Below, piece after piece: positions 1 to 9,811 of a stretch of 64,000 nt of DNA. Every line of letters starts with the position of its first letter. Positions within the stretch are counted from its first letter, which is position 1. This stretch comes from Phytophthora colocasiae (lineage: Eukaryota; Oomycota; Peronosporomycetes; Peronosporales; Peronosporaceae). The translations under genes were made by a program, and so were the position numbers. The notes under the pieces were generated by a model. It had not been told where the DNA came from, made no database searches, and worked only from the letters and a program-made list of their open reading frames with translations. The stretch spans positions 434,001-498,000 of the forward strand of contig JAGKQI010000099.1 in the NCBI GenBank assembly GCA_018806915.1. The letters are read 5' to 3'.

Positions 1-54
1 AAAACAGTTTACCACCAGTCTTGAGCTTGAAGAACTGGAGGTTGATGAGGGGTT
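1..54 (-). pseudogene. CRN N-terminal domain, distal fragment cut by Copia (runs off the left edge)
   Basis: On the minus strand these bases read as a Ser-rich linker followed by a VVNCF-type stretch. The same stretch opens the LFLAK domain of the other CRN copies (compare 8930-8950 and 26850-26880). The frame is continuous with the fragment at 5305-5354 once the Copia element and one 5-bp target duplication are taken away. CRN proteins are secreted or translocated oomycete effectors with a conserved N terminus and variable nuclear-acting C termini. The rest of this gene lies left of the window, so its effector domain is unknown. Confidence 0.7.
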
Positions 55-289
55 TGTTGGAAAACGTATCCAAGATCAGATTACGGTACGTTGTGATGGC
101 TGTGGAGCTATCTTGCATTTGGACCAATGGTCGTTGCATTCGGAAATAGCTACTGGACTCCAGCGAAGCTGGGCGTTGAAACCAACGGAGAAGAGAAAGC
201 AGTGGTAGCTAAAATACATCAGTTCTCAATCTACAGTCTTCTTGCAAAGCCGTCCTTCCATACTCGAAGAAGAAGTTCACCTTTAAACA
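55..289 (+). repeat. Copia 5' LTR
   Basis: Begins TGTTGG and ends AAACA. It is the same length as the copy at 5070-5304 and differs at one position. Direct repeat; the terminal TG/CA and the flanking GGGTT duplication fix the boundary. Confidence 0.95.
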
Positions 290-302
290 GGGTTATGAGC
301 CC
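290..302 (+). other. Copia primer-binding site, half-tRNA iMet type
   Basis: GGGTTATGAGCCC lies directly after the 5' LTR and is complementary to the anticodon stem-loop of eukaryotic initiator methionine tRNA (GGGCUCAUAACCC, centred on CAU) rather than to a tRNA 3' CCA end. Drosophila copia and yeast Ty5 are known to prime from an internally cleaved half of this tRNA. The position and match make the same mechanism likely here. The complementarity is direct; the mechanism is inferred. Confidence 0.75.
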
Positions 303-328
303 AAGAGAACTCGCGTAAGGTGTACAAG

Positions 329-1159
329 ATGAATAACGAATCTAAGGTAGAGGGACTACCGTATGGATGGGACGGTAAAGACTGGCGGCGATATAAGTGG
401 ACGATGCGAACGATCTTTAGGGAACACGATCTACTCGACATCGCCGAGGGCAAGATAAAGCGTGAGGGCCTCACGAGTGAGGAGTCAGAGGCAACCTTCG
501 ATAAGAAGCAGTTCAAGATTATGCGGATGATCGGGACGACGATACCGTCACACAGGCTTCAACAAGTCGACCAATATGAGTCTGGTGCAGAGATGTGGGC
601 AGCGCACGAGAAGCGTCAAAATGCGACAATTCGAGAAAGTACTATCTTGAGACTATCAGAAGAATTAAAAAACCTCAAATGTCCTGGTAGTGACGATGTA
701 CAAGCGCATGTGGGATACATGTTTCGGCTGAAAACCGACTTAGCAAGTTATGGCTATGAGGTGAACGATATCAACATGAAGTCCATGCTGCTGGACAGTC
801 TACCAGATCAATATGAGTTTGAACAGCTTCGTGGAGCCGTCAAATATGGAGGAAACGGCGGTACTTTGACCCCTGAAGAACTTCGGGTGCTCATCGAAGA
901 GGCCGCGGATCGTCAGTCTCGACGACGCATTAACAATAATTCGCGACGTCGAGGTGGTACAAAGCAAGGGGGTGGTGATAGCCAAGGTGCTGGTCAAGGC
1001 GCTGGACCACCACAGACTGGGCAAGCCCGTGTACGGAACGGAGGTAGTAGTGGTCAACAGGATAACTCCTCCGGTGGGCGGTCTTCCCAGAGAAAGTGTT
1101 TTGTCTGTGGCGACACTGGCCACTACAAGGCAAATTGTCCGGAACGAACTGCCCAGTAG
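329..1159 (+). CDS. Copia gag
   Basis: A 276-residue Gag from the ATG at 329, 40 bp after the LTR. It has a UBN2/retrotran_gag-like helical core and, near the C terminus, a single CCHC zinc knuckle (CFVCGDTGHYKANC). A Gln/Gly/Arg-rich stretch precedes the knuckle. Gag packages element RNA into virus-like particles. The ORF ends at TAG 1157-1159, but the same frame stays open for about 520 bp into the protease. The TAG therefore separates gag from pol in frame and is either a nonsense mutation or a readthrough stop. Typical Copia elements use one long gag-pol frame. The nearby codon at 320 is not ATG, so 329 is preferred. Confidence 0.88.
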   Translation: MNNESKVEGLPYGWDGKDWRRYKWTMRTIFREHDLLDIAEGKIKREGLTSEESEATFDKKQFKIMRMIGTTIPSHRLQQVDQYESGAEMWAAHEKRQNATIRESTILRLSEELKNLKCPGSDDVQAHVGYMFRLKTDLASYGYEVNDINMKSMLLDSLPDQYEFEQLRGAVKYGGNGGTLTPEELRVLIEEAADRQSRRRINNNSRRRGGTKQGGGDSQGAGQGAGPPQTGQARVRNGGSSGQQDNSSGGRSSQRKCFVCGDTGHYKANCPERTAQ

Positions 1160-4100
1160 AGTATTAGTGGTGCGTCTGGACATGAAGATCAACGTCAGAA
1201 GAGATCAAACTATGCAAACGGAAGCACATCACAAAAGTTTCGAACGTACCAAAACGAACCTGGAACGGTGGCCACAGTATGGGATGAAGTACAGGCAGCA
1301 ATCGAATTTTCCCCCCAGGGTATTGTCGATGCGGATGTGGAGAAGAAAGATCCTGGAAGTTATTCTTGGTGGTGTTTCGACACCGGTTCTAACGTGCATA
1401 TAGTTGGCGATCGTGACAGTTTTCTTCATTTGGAAGATATAGTGCCAGAAAGCCTGACTGCTGACGTCAAAGGTGTCGCTCAATCAATGATCACACAGGC
1501 CGCAGGGGTTGGTACTGTGAAAATAACATCAGTAGTGGGCGAGGATGAAGTGGAACTTTGCATTGATGGCGTTCTGTACGTCCCAGGGGCCACACATGGT
1601 CTGTTCTCCATGGGTCTCGCTCTGGAACAAGGGTTCGATGTAAATTATGATGCCAAAACTAAAGTTTACAGCGATGTACAAGGAAGGAGAAAGAGTCATT
1701 AAAGCACATCCCGCACAAGCAATCTGGATCTTCAACGTGAGGGAAAACTCCAGTTCTAGCGACAACGTTAAAGAGGAACGTGAGGAGCGCGTAGTGAATT
1801 TTACAGTAGCAGACGGTGTTGGAAGTCTGCAGGTATGGCATGAGCGATTGGGGCACACTTGCGCTCAGTACTTGAAGGTTATGGTGGACCGTGGACTTGT
1901 CAAGGAATGATGCTTTCGCAGCGGCAGGTGAAGGCGTGTGATGCTTGCCACGTCGGAAAACAGAAACAGAAACGCCGGCGTAAGAAGCTAAATCGTGGGA
2001 TAACTGCACCTAACGAAGTGGTCTACGCAGACCTACTGTTCCCTGGCCAAGGAAATGGGACGAACTACAAAGCGGTATTGGTGATAATGGACGGTTGGAG
2101 CAGGTTTTTGACAGTTCATTTGCTAACGAGCAAGGGATCTGCTGTGGTAAACTCCTTAATGCAACAGTACGTTGTATGGGCAGAGCGCCAAGCTGGTCGA
2201 GGCATCAAGAAGATTGTTCAACGGGAGTACGAGTTTGTGGAGAGTGCACAGTTCCCAGTAAAACAAGTCCTGACTGATAAAGGAGGTGAGTTCGTAAATG
2301 GCGCCATCGACGGTTGGTACGCAGCACGAGGCATTGAACATATCAAAGTCGGTCCGAAAAGCTCTCACCTGAACCCATGTGAACGTGCACATCAATCACT
2401 CATGGAAATGGTTCGGTCTCAGATGCATGCGTCTGGCTTTCCGCGTTCATTTTGGCCGTACGCACTCAAGAACGCTGCTTACATCAAGAACAGAGTGTAT
2501 GCGAAACCGATTGACGGTGTGCCCTATGAGAGAATGTTCGGAGTAAAGCCAGACATTCATCATATTCGCAAGTTTGGATCACTCGCCTACGTCCATGTGC
2601 CCGTAACACCGGATAAGCACAAGCAAGACGCAAATGCCTACGTGGCTTTCGTCGTTGGTTACGCTGAAGACACTGTAGGGTGCCAGGTGTACACTCCGAG
2701 TGAGCGGACAGTTAAATTTGTGGCTGAAGTTCGGGTTGAGGAAGGAATTACCTACCGCGATCGTCACCAAGTCGATCCCGCTGACAGCAACGTCTCCGAA
2801 TGGCTAACGTTTGGCACTATCCCTCTAGATGATGATGACACACTCAGTCAGGAAGCTACTGTGTTGATGACAGCATCGTGGAGGAGTCTGAATATTCTAT
2901 GCGGTCATTTGATGCCGACGAGGACGCGTACAGCGAAGTAAATGCGTCGGTTGTGTATGAATTTAGCGAGATCAAATCGACTACACGGTCGATTTACCTC
3001 GAGGGAGGCGATGAAAATGAATCCGACGCCGACAATGGTGATGAAGATAAAAGTAATTTTGCATCGGAACAGACAGGGAAAGCTACAAAGGATGTAGTTG
3101 ATGACGATATTATATCCGTTGATGCAGAGCATGGATCCGAAATCGAATTCGATGTTGGAGATGAAGAATCAGCAAATGAATCGGCCCAAGTCACTGGAGA
3201 ATCTAACGTTCAAGAAGCAGTGGACGGGGAAAAGGAACGCGAAGTGATCGTACTTCCTACTGGACTGAGGAAGCGAACTGATCGTGACGAGACGTCCTCA
3301 GAAATACAAAAGAATCAGCTTGGTCAAACCACAAAAGCCAGAAGGACAGGTCTCCGGGAAGCGACAGAGCGACGCACTCCAGCACGGTACCAAGACTTTG
3401 TACTGTCAAACATGGCCGTGCGTATCCTTGGCAAAGATGGTAAACCACTTCACTCGTCACAGATCAAAATACCCAAGAACCGGAGAGAGGCAATGCGGTC
3501 CAAGCATGCTGATCTCTGGAGGATGGCCGAGCTCGGAGAAATGGCAGCATTAAAGTCAAAAGGAGTTCTCGAGAAGATTGATCAGAGCGAGATGCCGACC
3601 AATGGGCGGGCAATCAAAACGATGTGGGTCTACGCCTATAAAACGGATCATTACGGGTACATTATCCGGCTAAAGGCGAGAATTGTTGCTCTAGGAAATT
3701 GGCAACGCCCTGGTATTGATTTTATCGAGACATTTGCTCCGGTCGCACGCATGTCGTCATTCCGGTTGGTAGTTGCATTGGCAGCCGAACTCAATTTGAA
3801 GGTGTACGGAGGTGATATTAACACAGCATACTTGAACGCTTTTCTCACAATTCCGCAGTATGTGAGGTCTATCGAAGGTTTCCCGTGTGCAGTTGATGGA
3901 CACATGTACGTGGTTCGCAAGGCACTGTATGGGCTTAGACAATCGGGACGGGAGTGGAATGAAGAGTTAAATTCCTGGCTGATGAATCGCGGTTTTCAAC
4001 GGTGTGCCACGGAACCATGTCTGTATTTCAAGTACGAAGGTGAAACTATTGCTCTAGTACTCGTGTACGTTGATGATGTACTTTGTGCAACCAACGATAC

Positions 4101-5032
4101 TAACCTCAAGTCAAAGCTGTTCGAAGATTTGAACGTGGCGTATGGATTGAAGGATCAAGGTGAGCTGACGGAGTACCTCGGTGTTGAAGTGAACCAGACA
4201 GCGAATGATATCTTCATTACCCAGCGTAAGTACGCGAAGGAAATCCTAGCTAAATTCGGATACGATAAGGCCAACAAATGTGGGAACCCGATGGAAACTA
4301 AGGCACGACTTGTTCCGGCTGGTGAGGGTGACTCAATCGACTCGAGTTTCGACTATCGAGGTGCTTTAGGCATGCTCATGTACTTGGCTACATGCACTCG
4401 ACCGGACCTAGCGTATGCTTTGGGACAACTGAGCCGATTTGTATCCAAACCTACTGCGAAACATGTCGGGGCTTTGAAGCGTGTACAACGGTATTTGGTC
4501 GGAACTACTGAATATGGGATTCGCTACCAGAGGAACAATGCAGCGAAGAACTCGAAACTGATCCTACACGGATTTTGCGACAGTGATTGGGCTGGGGATT
4601 CGGAGTCGCGGAAGAGCACCAGTGGATTTGCGTTTATGCTCGGTGGTGGTGCCGTCGCTTGGATGTCAAGACGACAGCCCATTATTGCTCTGTCGACAGC
4701 AGAGGCTGAGTACGTGGCAGCATGTGAAGCGACCATGGAGGCAACGGCCGAATGCAACATTTTGGCGGAGATACTACCGAAATACACGATTCACCCGGTC
4801 ATCGGGATTGATAGTGCTGCTGCATGTCATGGCGACTAGTCCAACGTACAGCAGGAGGACGCGTCACATTGAGCTCCGCTGGCACTATGTGCGAGAGCAA
4901 GTTCAGCGTGGAGCTATTGAGTTGGTGAAGGTTTCGGGTGAGACGAATCCAGCGGATGCCTTTACCAAGCCACTGGACAAGGCTCGTCTCGCTCGCTTAC
5001 GTGCAGCTATGGGGATCATTGAAATCTCTTAA
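1160..5032 (+). pseudogene. Copia pol polyprotein (PR-INT-RT-RH), frameshifted
   Basis: Protease is marked by FDTGSN (about 1378-1395). The gag_pre-integrase zinc region has WHERLGH (about 1838) and CDAC (about 1942). The integrase DDE residues sit in YADL, LTDKGGEF and NPCERAHQ (2020-2400). An acidic linker follows (about 2880-3240). RVT_2 reverse transcriptase has the YVDD active site (about 4066-4078). RNase H has FCDSDWAGD and STAEAEY (4570-4720) and ends near 5032 with a conserved ADAFTKPL stretch. Frame changes occur near 1680, 1905, 2870 and 4820. Sense residues are conserved on both sides of each break, so the protein is recent in origin but not translatable as one chain here. Confidence 0.9.
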
Positions 5033-5069
5033 AAGGAAGGGTTCGAACTCATGGAGCTCGAGGGAGGCG

Positions 5070-5304
5070 TGTTGGAAAACGTATCCAAGATCAGATCACG
5101 GTACGTTGTGATGGCTGTGGAGCTATCTTGCATTTGGACCAATGGTCGTTGCATTCGGAAATAGCTACTGGACTCCAGCGAAGCTGGGCGTTGAAACCAA
5201 CGGAGAAGAGAAAGCAGTGGTAGCTAAAATACATCAGTTCTCAATCTACAGTCTTCTTGCAAAGCCGTCCTTCCATACTCGAAGAAGAAGTTCACCTTTA
5301 AACA
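5070..5304 (+). repeat. Copia 3' LTR
   Basis: 235-bp direct repeat of 55-289, TGTTGG...AAACA, followed by target duplication GGGTT at 5305-5309. The preceding GAGGGAGGCG is the likely polypurine tract. Confidence 0.95.
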
Positions 5305-5354
5305 GGGTTCGCTTGAGCTGCCATCGCGTCTTCTTCCATCTTCGAGTCTTCCAT
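5305..5354 (-). pseudogene. CRN N-terminal start fragment, 5' side of the Copia insertion
   Basis: The minus-strand ATG at 5352-5354 begins an acidic N terminus (MEDSKMEEDAMAAQAN) identical to the CRN cassette starting at 26922. After 15 codons the frame meets the Copia element. The target duplication GGGTT lies at 5305-5309 and 50-54. The 5' flank (5355-5625) is also shared with the 26922 cassette, so both starts derive from one duplicated CRN promoter plus N terminus. The start is supported by conservation between the two copies. No secretion signal is evident in the short visible part. Confidence 0.7.
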
Positions 5355-5625
5355 CGCTTCTCTGCTTTCTCGAAACTTGTAGAATGGCAAACTAAAACCT
5401 AGTGCATATATTCCTGTTAATACCGATAATCACGAATTAGAGGTTGTTAAACCCATCAAGTGATGGTTAATGCCATCTTGGAGTCGCGAATCGCGAGTGC
5501 AGGTGCCCGGTACCGGAGTATACCAGGATTTTACCTGCCATGTAATTATGACTGGGAAGCAACGGTTCACTTTATTTAATAAACCGGTTAGTTGAGCTTT
5601 CTCAAGTTTACCAAGCTCAGCTAAG
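5355..5625 (-). repeat. Duplicated CRN 5' flank, copy 1
   Basis: This block, upstream of the CRN ATG at 5354 on the minus strand, matches 26923-27193 almost throughout, with a few short indels (for example near 5455-5480 and 5510). The copies end together at a GCTCAGCTAA junction. It probably holds the CRN promoter and 5' UTR. No single TATA or initiator could be assigned with confidence. The shared flank shows that promoter plus N-terminal exon moved as one cassette. Confidence 0.8.
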
Positions 5626-6349
5626 CTTCTCGAACTGCTACAAATGCAAATGGAACGTTGTATTAGGCACTACATATTTGTAATCTAGTTGCGCCGCTTC
5701 TTGTTTTTGCTTTTCTTCTTCTTCTTCTGCGATGGTTGTTGCTAGTACCTAGTACAGCACATCGATCTTTGATCCTGGTGGGTTGGTGCTTAAAAGCTTC
5801 AGGTAGAGCTTGAATTACTGTGACAATGGCTACCATGAGTTGAAGATTTTCCCCAAAACAAAGAATGAATTTTCTTGCACTTCGTATTGCCCAAGGAAGT
5901 TGCAGACGTAACAAAAAACCGAGTCATTTTTGCGGCCTACTTCATCTTCCGACTGGAAGACGAAGTAGGCCGCAAAAATGACTCGTTTAGTTGAGCTTTC
6001 TCAAGTTTACCAAGCTCAGCTAAGCTTCTCGAACTGCTACAAATGCAAATGGAACGTTGTATTAGGCACTACATATTTGTAATCTAGTTGCGCCGCTTCT
6101 TGTTTTTGCTTTTCTTCTTCTTCTTCTGCGATGGTTGTTGCTAGTACCTAGTACAGCACGTCGATCTTTGATCCTGGTGGGTTGGTGCTTAAAAGCTTCA
6201 GGTAGAGCTTGAATTACTGTGACAATGGCTACCATGAGTTGAAGATTTTCCCCAAAACAAAGAATGAATTTTCTTGCACTTCGTATTGCCCAAGGAAGTT
6301 GCAGACGTAACAACAAACCGAGTCATTTTTGCGGCCTACTTCGTCTTCC
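5587..6349 (-). repeat. Two tandem copies of the CRN 3' flank
   Basis: Units of about 363 bp (5587-5950 and 5987-6349, offset 399-400 bp) differ at a handful of bases. The right unit runs into the stop codon of the large CRN (6336-6338), so the unit is that gene's 3' flank plus its last codons. The left unit therefore carries an orphan CRN tail. Each unit holds an Arg-rich ORF without an ATG that I do not regard as a gene. Confidence 0.85.
5921..5984. repeat. Near-perfect 64-bp palindrome from the CRN stop-codon segment
   Basis: Arms of 30 bp (5921-5950 and 5955-5984) with a 4-bp loop and one mismatch. The arm sequence is the end of the large CRN gene around its stop codon, present here in both orientations. 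It sits exactly at the junction of the two tandem 3'-flank units, as expected from a fold-back or template-switch event during duplication. Confidence 0.9.
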
Positions 6350-9005
6350 AGTCTCCAACTTCAATGAAGATAATGGTCTTGCCAGCGCCACCAGCTGAAG
6401 AACTCGTTTCATCACCCGGCAGATCTTGTCGCGCTTCCATGAGCTCTGAAAATGCCTTCAACCTTCCATCCTTTCCATGTTTACTGTTGTTAACTCCCGC
6501 AATGCGGTAAAACTTGGCATGTTGCAGCTTGATTCTTTTCAAGAACTCGGATGCAGTCTCACGGTTTCGCTCTGTTTTCGCTTTTCTCTCCTGCCCGGCA
6601 TCAGTTTTTTTCTTCTGCCCTGCTACAGCTTCTGTTTTCTTCTTCTCTCGTCCAGCTTCAATCTTTTTCTCTTGCCCTTCTTTAGTTTTTTTCTTTCGCA
6701 CTGTTGTCTTTTGGCCTTCTTTACGTTCCTTGGACTTGCTTGCTGCGGCAGAAGCTGCATCCTTCGGTTCAGCGGCTGAATTAGAACAAGAATTTGCCGA
6801 CTCAGACTTCGACGCCATAGTGAAGTATCTTTCCTGAAGATTATTCACCACCACCAAGTGAACCTTCGTCGTCGACGGGGTCGCTTTGAGAACGCTCTTT
6901 AGCACTTCTAAAGGGAACTGCTGCCGGTCTTTGCACTCGCCTGTGAGAGTACCACCATGGGCCGTGAAATCAATCATCTTGTTGTTACGAGTACGCTCCA
7001 TATTGGCGAACACAGCTTCAGGTATCTTCTCTATAAACTCGCCGGGCCACGCAACATTTGGAGGTGAGAGAAATGGAACCTTGAAATTCACAGTGTGCCC
7101 TTGCGGGAATGTCACCGTTCGAATGACGTCACGCACTCCCAACTCATACAGCAGCCTGCCAAAGAATGTTTCGAAGTCGGTTCCATAAAATCCGCCTTGG
7201 TGGCTTGCCAGAATAACAGCACCCACGGCAAGAGCTTCGAGATCCATTCCATCGTTTGTAACCTGAGCTGGATTACTAGTACTTGTTCCGTTTTGATTCA
7301 ATACAGTCCTCAATTTCTTCCAGAACGGCAGATCTAATGGGCTCCACTTTTTGTTGGGAAGGGCTTGCTGACGGTGATGTGTGGAACTGTAAGCGTCGGA
7401 GTCTTCATAATCCCCCATCAACGTTAGATAAAGGAGAATGTCGTCTTCCATCCGGGGGAATACGCATCGACACTTCCACACCTTGTCGTTCTTCACCAAC
7501 TCTTTTTGAGTTCCCAATTGGAGCTCGAAAATCTTCTGCTCCTCCATGCGGCCGTAATGTCCATCGATCAAGTTGTCCTTTTTGTCTCTGTATTCGCCGA
7601 CGTCTGCGTTATAGCTAGTCCCAAGATAAAGATAGAGTTGACCTCTTTCAAATTCCTCTGCACGTTTCAATGATCGAAATTCTGGCGTCAGTGCTTTGAC
7701 CATGTTAGTCAAGTACTTCAGTCGATCTTGGCCATCGTATGGGAACTGGGTCATGTGTTTCTGCGCTGATGCACCAAAAAGAGGTCGGCTGTTCGAAATA
7801 ATCCACTCAAACACTGAAGTGATCCTCCCCTTCGTGGCAAACTTGGGTAGCGATGGAATCACCGTACACCATGGGACTCTTGATACTCGCGAATAATCAC
7901 TTCCAGTATAAAGGCTCCGTGCCGTACCATTCGTAGCACTTAGAATAAGCGGCAGACGGAGAGAGCGGAACACATTCCGCATCGACCGAACTAGTTTTCG
8001 GTTATCTTCCCGCAAGCGAGGAAATTCGTCCAGAAAGAAGAGCATTGGTTGCTTCTTATCACGTATTCGTTGATCACGTGCTGCAGCGACGTCTTCACGC
8101 ACAGCGTTTCCGATGCACGCACCTGCACCACTGAGCGCAGCGATGATGAAAGCGTACACGCTCAATGGTTTCTCGTTGGTTCTGTCGAAGTCACTAACTG
8201 AGCCTTCAAACTCAATTGAGTTCGGGTGCTTCAGCTGTCTGTCATCAGATCGGTCATCATTTGTAGTATCGAGACTTTCGATGTCGTTCTCCATACAACT
8301 CACGAAAGTAAGCTGTCGCGACTTGAATGGCTCATACACACGCTGTCTCGAGTCATTTGATGTGGTACACGGCAGGTAGAACACTTCAAAAGCTCCATTG
8401 GCTTCCAAGTTGAACGCCATCTGCGTCTTGCCCGTGCCAGAAGAATTCTCCAGAACGACAAACCGCATCGGGTCCTCCACACCATTTCTCACATCTTCGA
8501 GACTCTTCACCACATCTTTCACCTCTTTCGTTTCCTTTAAATCTTCAGCAATGCTCCTGTATTTGGCCACGTCAGGACTTTGACCCTCCTTGATGGTCCC
8601 TTTCTGCAATGGGGGCTTCACTAGAAGGTGGAAGTTACCTGGTGGGGGGTTTTCACCGAGAGCGTCTGCAATTGTTTCCGGTCCCAGAAATGACTTACTG
8701 CTGTCGCTAAATAATTCCATGATCTCGTCAGGAATCACGCCGGTTCGCAAAACACGCAGGGTTTTTTTAGAAGCAGACAGCCACGTGCCATCCGCCTTCT
8801 TGGCCAGAAAAAGTTGCAAATTGCCTTCACCTATTTTCTTCAGTTGTGGGAATTTCTCCACAATTTTCTCTTTCACGGTATCGAGTTGAGCATTCGGCGC
8901 AATCCTAACGCCAGCGTTTCCATAGCTAATGACAAAACAGTTTACCACCACGTCGTCTGGAACAGCCATCGCGACGTCTTCCATCGTAATGTCGTTCTCT
9001 GCCAT
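6336..9005 (-). CDS. Crinkler effector with P-loop NTPase and PD-(D/E)xK-like nuclease C terminus
   Basis: An intact 889-residue frame from the ATG at 9003-9005. Residues 1-135 are a CRN N terminus: LFLAK at 65-69, an ADGTWLSA segment, and HLLVKPP (126-132), the usual recombination point before the effector domain. Residues about 175-365 form an NTPase: Walker A ENSSGTGKT (about 186-194), Walker B MLFFLDEF (321-328) and a following LILSAT strand. Residues about 585-725 contain IDF (Asp 679) and GECK (Glu 690, Lys 692), which fits a PD-(D/E)xK nuclease core. A Lys/Gln/Glu-rich repetitive tract follows (about 745-835). NTPase-plus-nuclease CRN C termini are a known class thought to act in the host nucleus. 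No signal peptide was recognised. The frame also continues upstream of this ATG into an extra N-terminal module. This start was chosen because the upstream module is frameshifted. Confidence 0.85.
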   Translation of the reverse strand: MAENDITMEDVAMAVPDDVVVNCFVISYGNAGVRIAPNAQLDTVKEKIVEKFPQLKKIGEGNLQLFLAKKADGTWLSASKKTLRVLRTGVIPDEIMELFSDSSKSFLGPETIADALGENPPPGNFHLLVKPPLQKGTIKEGQSPDVAKYRSIAEDLKETKEVKDVVKSLEDVRNGVEDPMRFVVLENSSGTGKTQMAFNLEANGAFEVFYLPCTTSNDSRQRVYEPFKSRQLTFVSCMENDIESLDTTNDDRSDDRQLKHPNSIEFEGSVSDFDRTNEKPLSVYAFIIAALSGAGACIGNAVREDVAAARDQRIRDKKQPMLFFLDEFPRLREDNRKLVRSMRNVFRSLRLPLILSATNGTARSLYTGSDYSRVSRVPWCTVIPSLPKFATKGRITSVFEWIISNSRPLFGASAQKHMTQFPYDGQDRLKYLTNMVKALTPEFRSLKRAEEFERGQLYLYLGTSYNADVGEYRDKKDNLIDGHYGRMEEQKIFELQLGTQKELVKNDKVWKCRCVFPRMEDDILLYLTLMGDYEDSDAYSSTHHRQQALPNKKWSPLDLPFWKKLRTVLNQNGTSTSNPAQVTNDGMDLEALAVGAVILASHQGGFYGTDFETFFGRLLYELGVRDVIRTVTFPQGHTVNFKVPFLSPPNVAWPGEFIEKIPEAVFANMERTRNNKMIDFTAHGGTLTGECKDRQQFPLEVLKSVLKATPSTTKVHLVVVNNLQERYFTMASKSESANSCSNSAAEPKDAASAAASKSKERKEGQKTTVRKKKTKEGQEKKIEAGREKKKTEAVAGQKKKTDAGQERKAKTERNRETASEFLKRIKLQHAKFYRIAGVNNSKHGKDGRLKAFSELMEARQDLPGDETSSSAGGAGKTIIFIEVGDWKTK

Positions 9006-9588
9006 CGCATCTGCACCGCGCTTTCTCGAAACTGGCAGACTGTCATTGTACTCACTTCGCCCGATCGCAGTGATCGGTTCCGTTACCAGCAACGGGGTCT
9101 TCACCAAAATGTGCAAGTACTCCGACGTGGGGATGGCTTCTCCGAAGGCCCGTGCGATTGTTAGTCGTCCATTGAGCAAATTGCGCTTGTTGCTAATAAT
9201 GTGTTTGATTTCCTCTGGGGTCTTGCCAGTCGCCATTTCCTGTTCAGTTTCCTCAAAATCGGGATCAGCAGACAGCCACGTGCCATCCGCCTTCTTGGCC
9301 AGGAAGTTGTAGCTCGTCTGCGCCAAAATCTTTTAGTCCCTTTGAACGCCTCGCCTTTATTAGCTCTTTCAAGATAATTAGCTTCGCATTCGGCGCAATC
9401 CTAATGCCAGCAGCGTCTCCATAGCCAACGACAAAACAGTTTACGTCCACAACGTCTGGAGCTTTCATTGCGATGTCTTCCATCGTAATGTCGTTCTCTG
9501 CCATCGCATCTGCACCGCGCTTTCTCAGACTGTCATTATACTCACTTCGCCCGATTCCGGTACCAGCAACGGGGTCTTCACTAAAATT
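9006..9588 (-). pseudogene. Extra CRN N-terminal modules upstream of the large CRN (frameshifted)
   Basis: A second start (ATG at 9504) resembles the one at 9005, with an offset of about 500 bp. It opens an LFLAK domain that breaks near 9310: the LFLAK motif itself is split by a small indel. The other frame then carries the ADGTWLSADPDF segment, a DWL-like helical region, HILVKTP (about 9085-9105) and a KRGADA linker into the downstream CRN. Bases 9505-9588 hold the end of a still earlier unit (linker plus a HILVKTP-like motif), where homology stops. The N-terminal module has therefore been amplified to a little over two copies, with boundaries at the HVLV-type motif. Confidence 0.8.
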
Positions 9589-9609
9589 CTCGGAAATTTT
9601 ATTTCCGAG
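9589..9609. other. Short inverted repeat at the CRN/unique junction
   Basis: CTCGGAAA (9589-9596) and TTTCCGAG (9602-9609) form an 8-bp stem with a 5-base A/T loop, immediately beyond the end of CRN homology. From here to about 9804 no coding feature was seen. Confidence 0.5.
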
Positions 9610-9811
9610 TTAAGGGGTAGATCCTGCTTTTCCTCTATTTTCTTATCCCTGTGAAATTCGTTTTGGCTTTTTGGTCTAGTGGGCTGTCTGATATAACTGC
9701 TATACGTTATGTTTTATATAATTTTATAAATTTGGATGGATGTTGCTCCTGTCGTCTACCAGCAACATCAAATGGTAACTTAAAAACAAAGTATAGATAA
9801 ATGGAATTCGT

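Larger units (their letters stand above)
55..5304 (+). mobile_element. Ty1/Copia LTR retrotransposon inserted in a CRN gene
   Basis: This is a complete element of 5250 bp with 235-bp LTRs (TG...CA) and a perfect 5-bp target duplication GGGTT at 50-54 and 5305-5309. The domain order gag, protease, integrase, reverse transcriptase, RNase H is the Copia order, with integrase before RT. A 13-nt primer site matching the anticodon loop of initiator Met tRNA follows the 5' LTR. A purine-rich tract (about 5060-5069) precedes the 3' LTR. The LTRs differ at one base I could find (T at 83, C at 5098), so the insertion is recent. The ORF nevertheless has one in-frame stop and about four frameshifts, so this copy may have been mobilised in trans, or the assembly may contain indels. 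Confidence 0.95.

Noticed and set aside
127..318. Short ORF in the Copia LTR (also 5142-5402)
   Set aside because: Identical because the LTRs are identical. Not a gene.
290..330. Possible tRNA-iMet gene fragment
   Set aside because: Only the 13-nt anticodon-loop complement is present, next to the LTR. It is a primer site, not a tRNA gene.
5663..6316. Arg-rich ORFs in the CRN 3' flank (two copies)
   Set aside because: No ATG, and duplicated only because the flank is duplicated.
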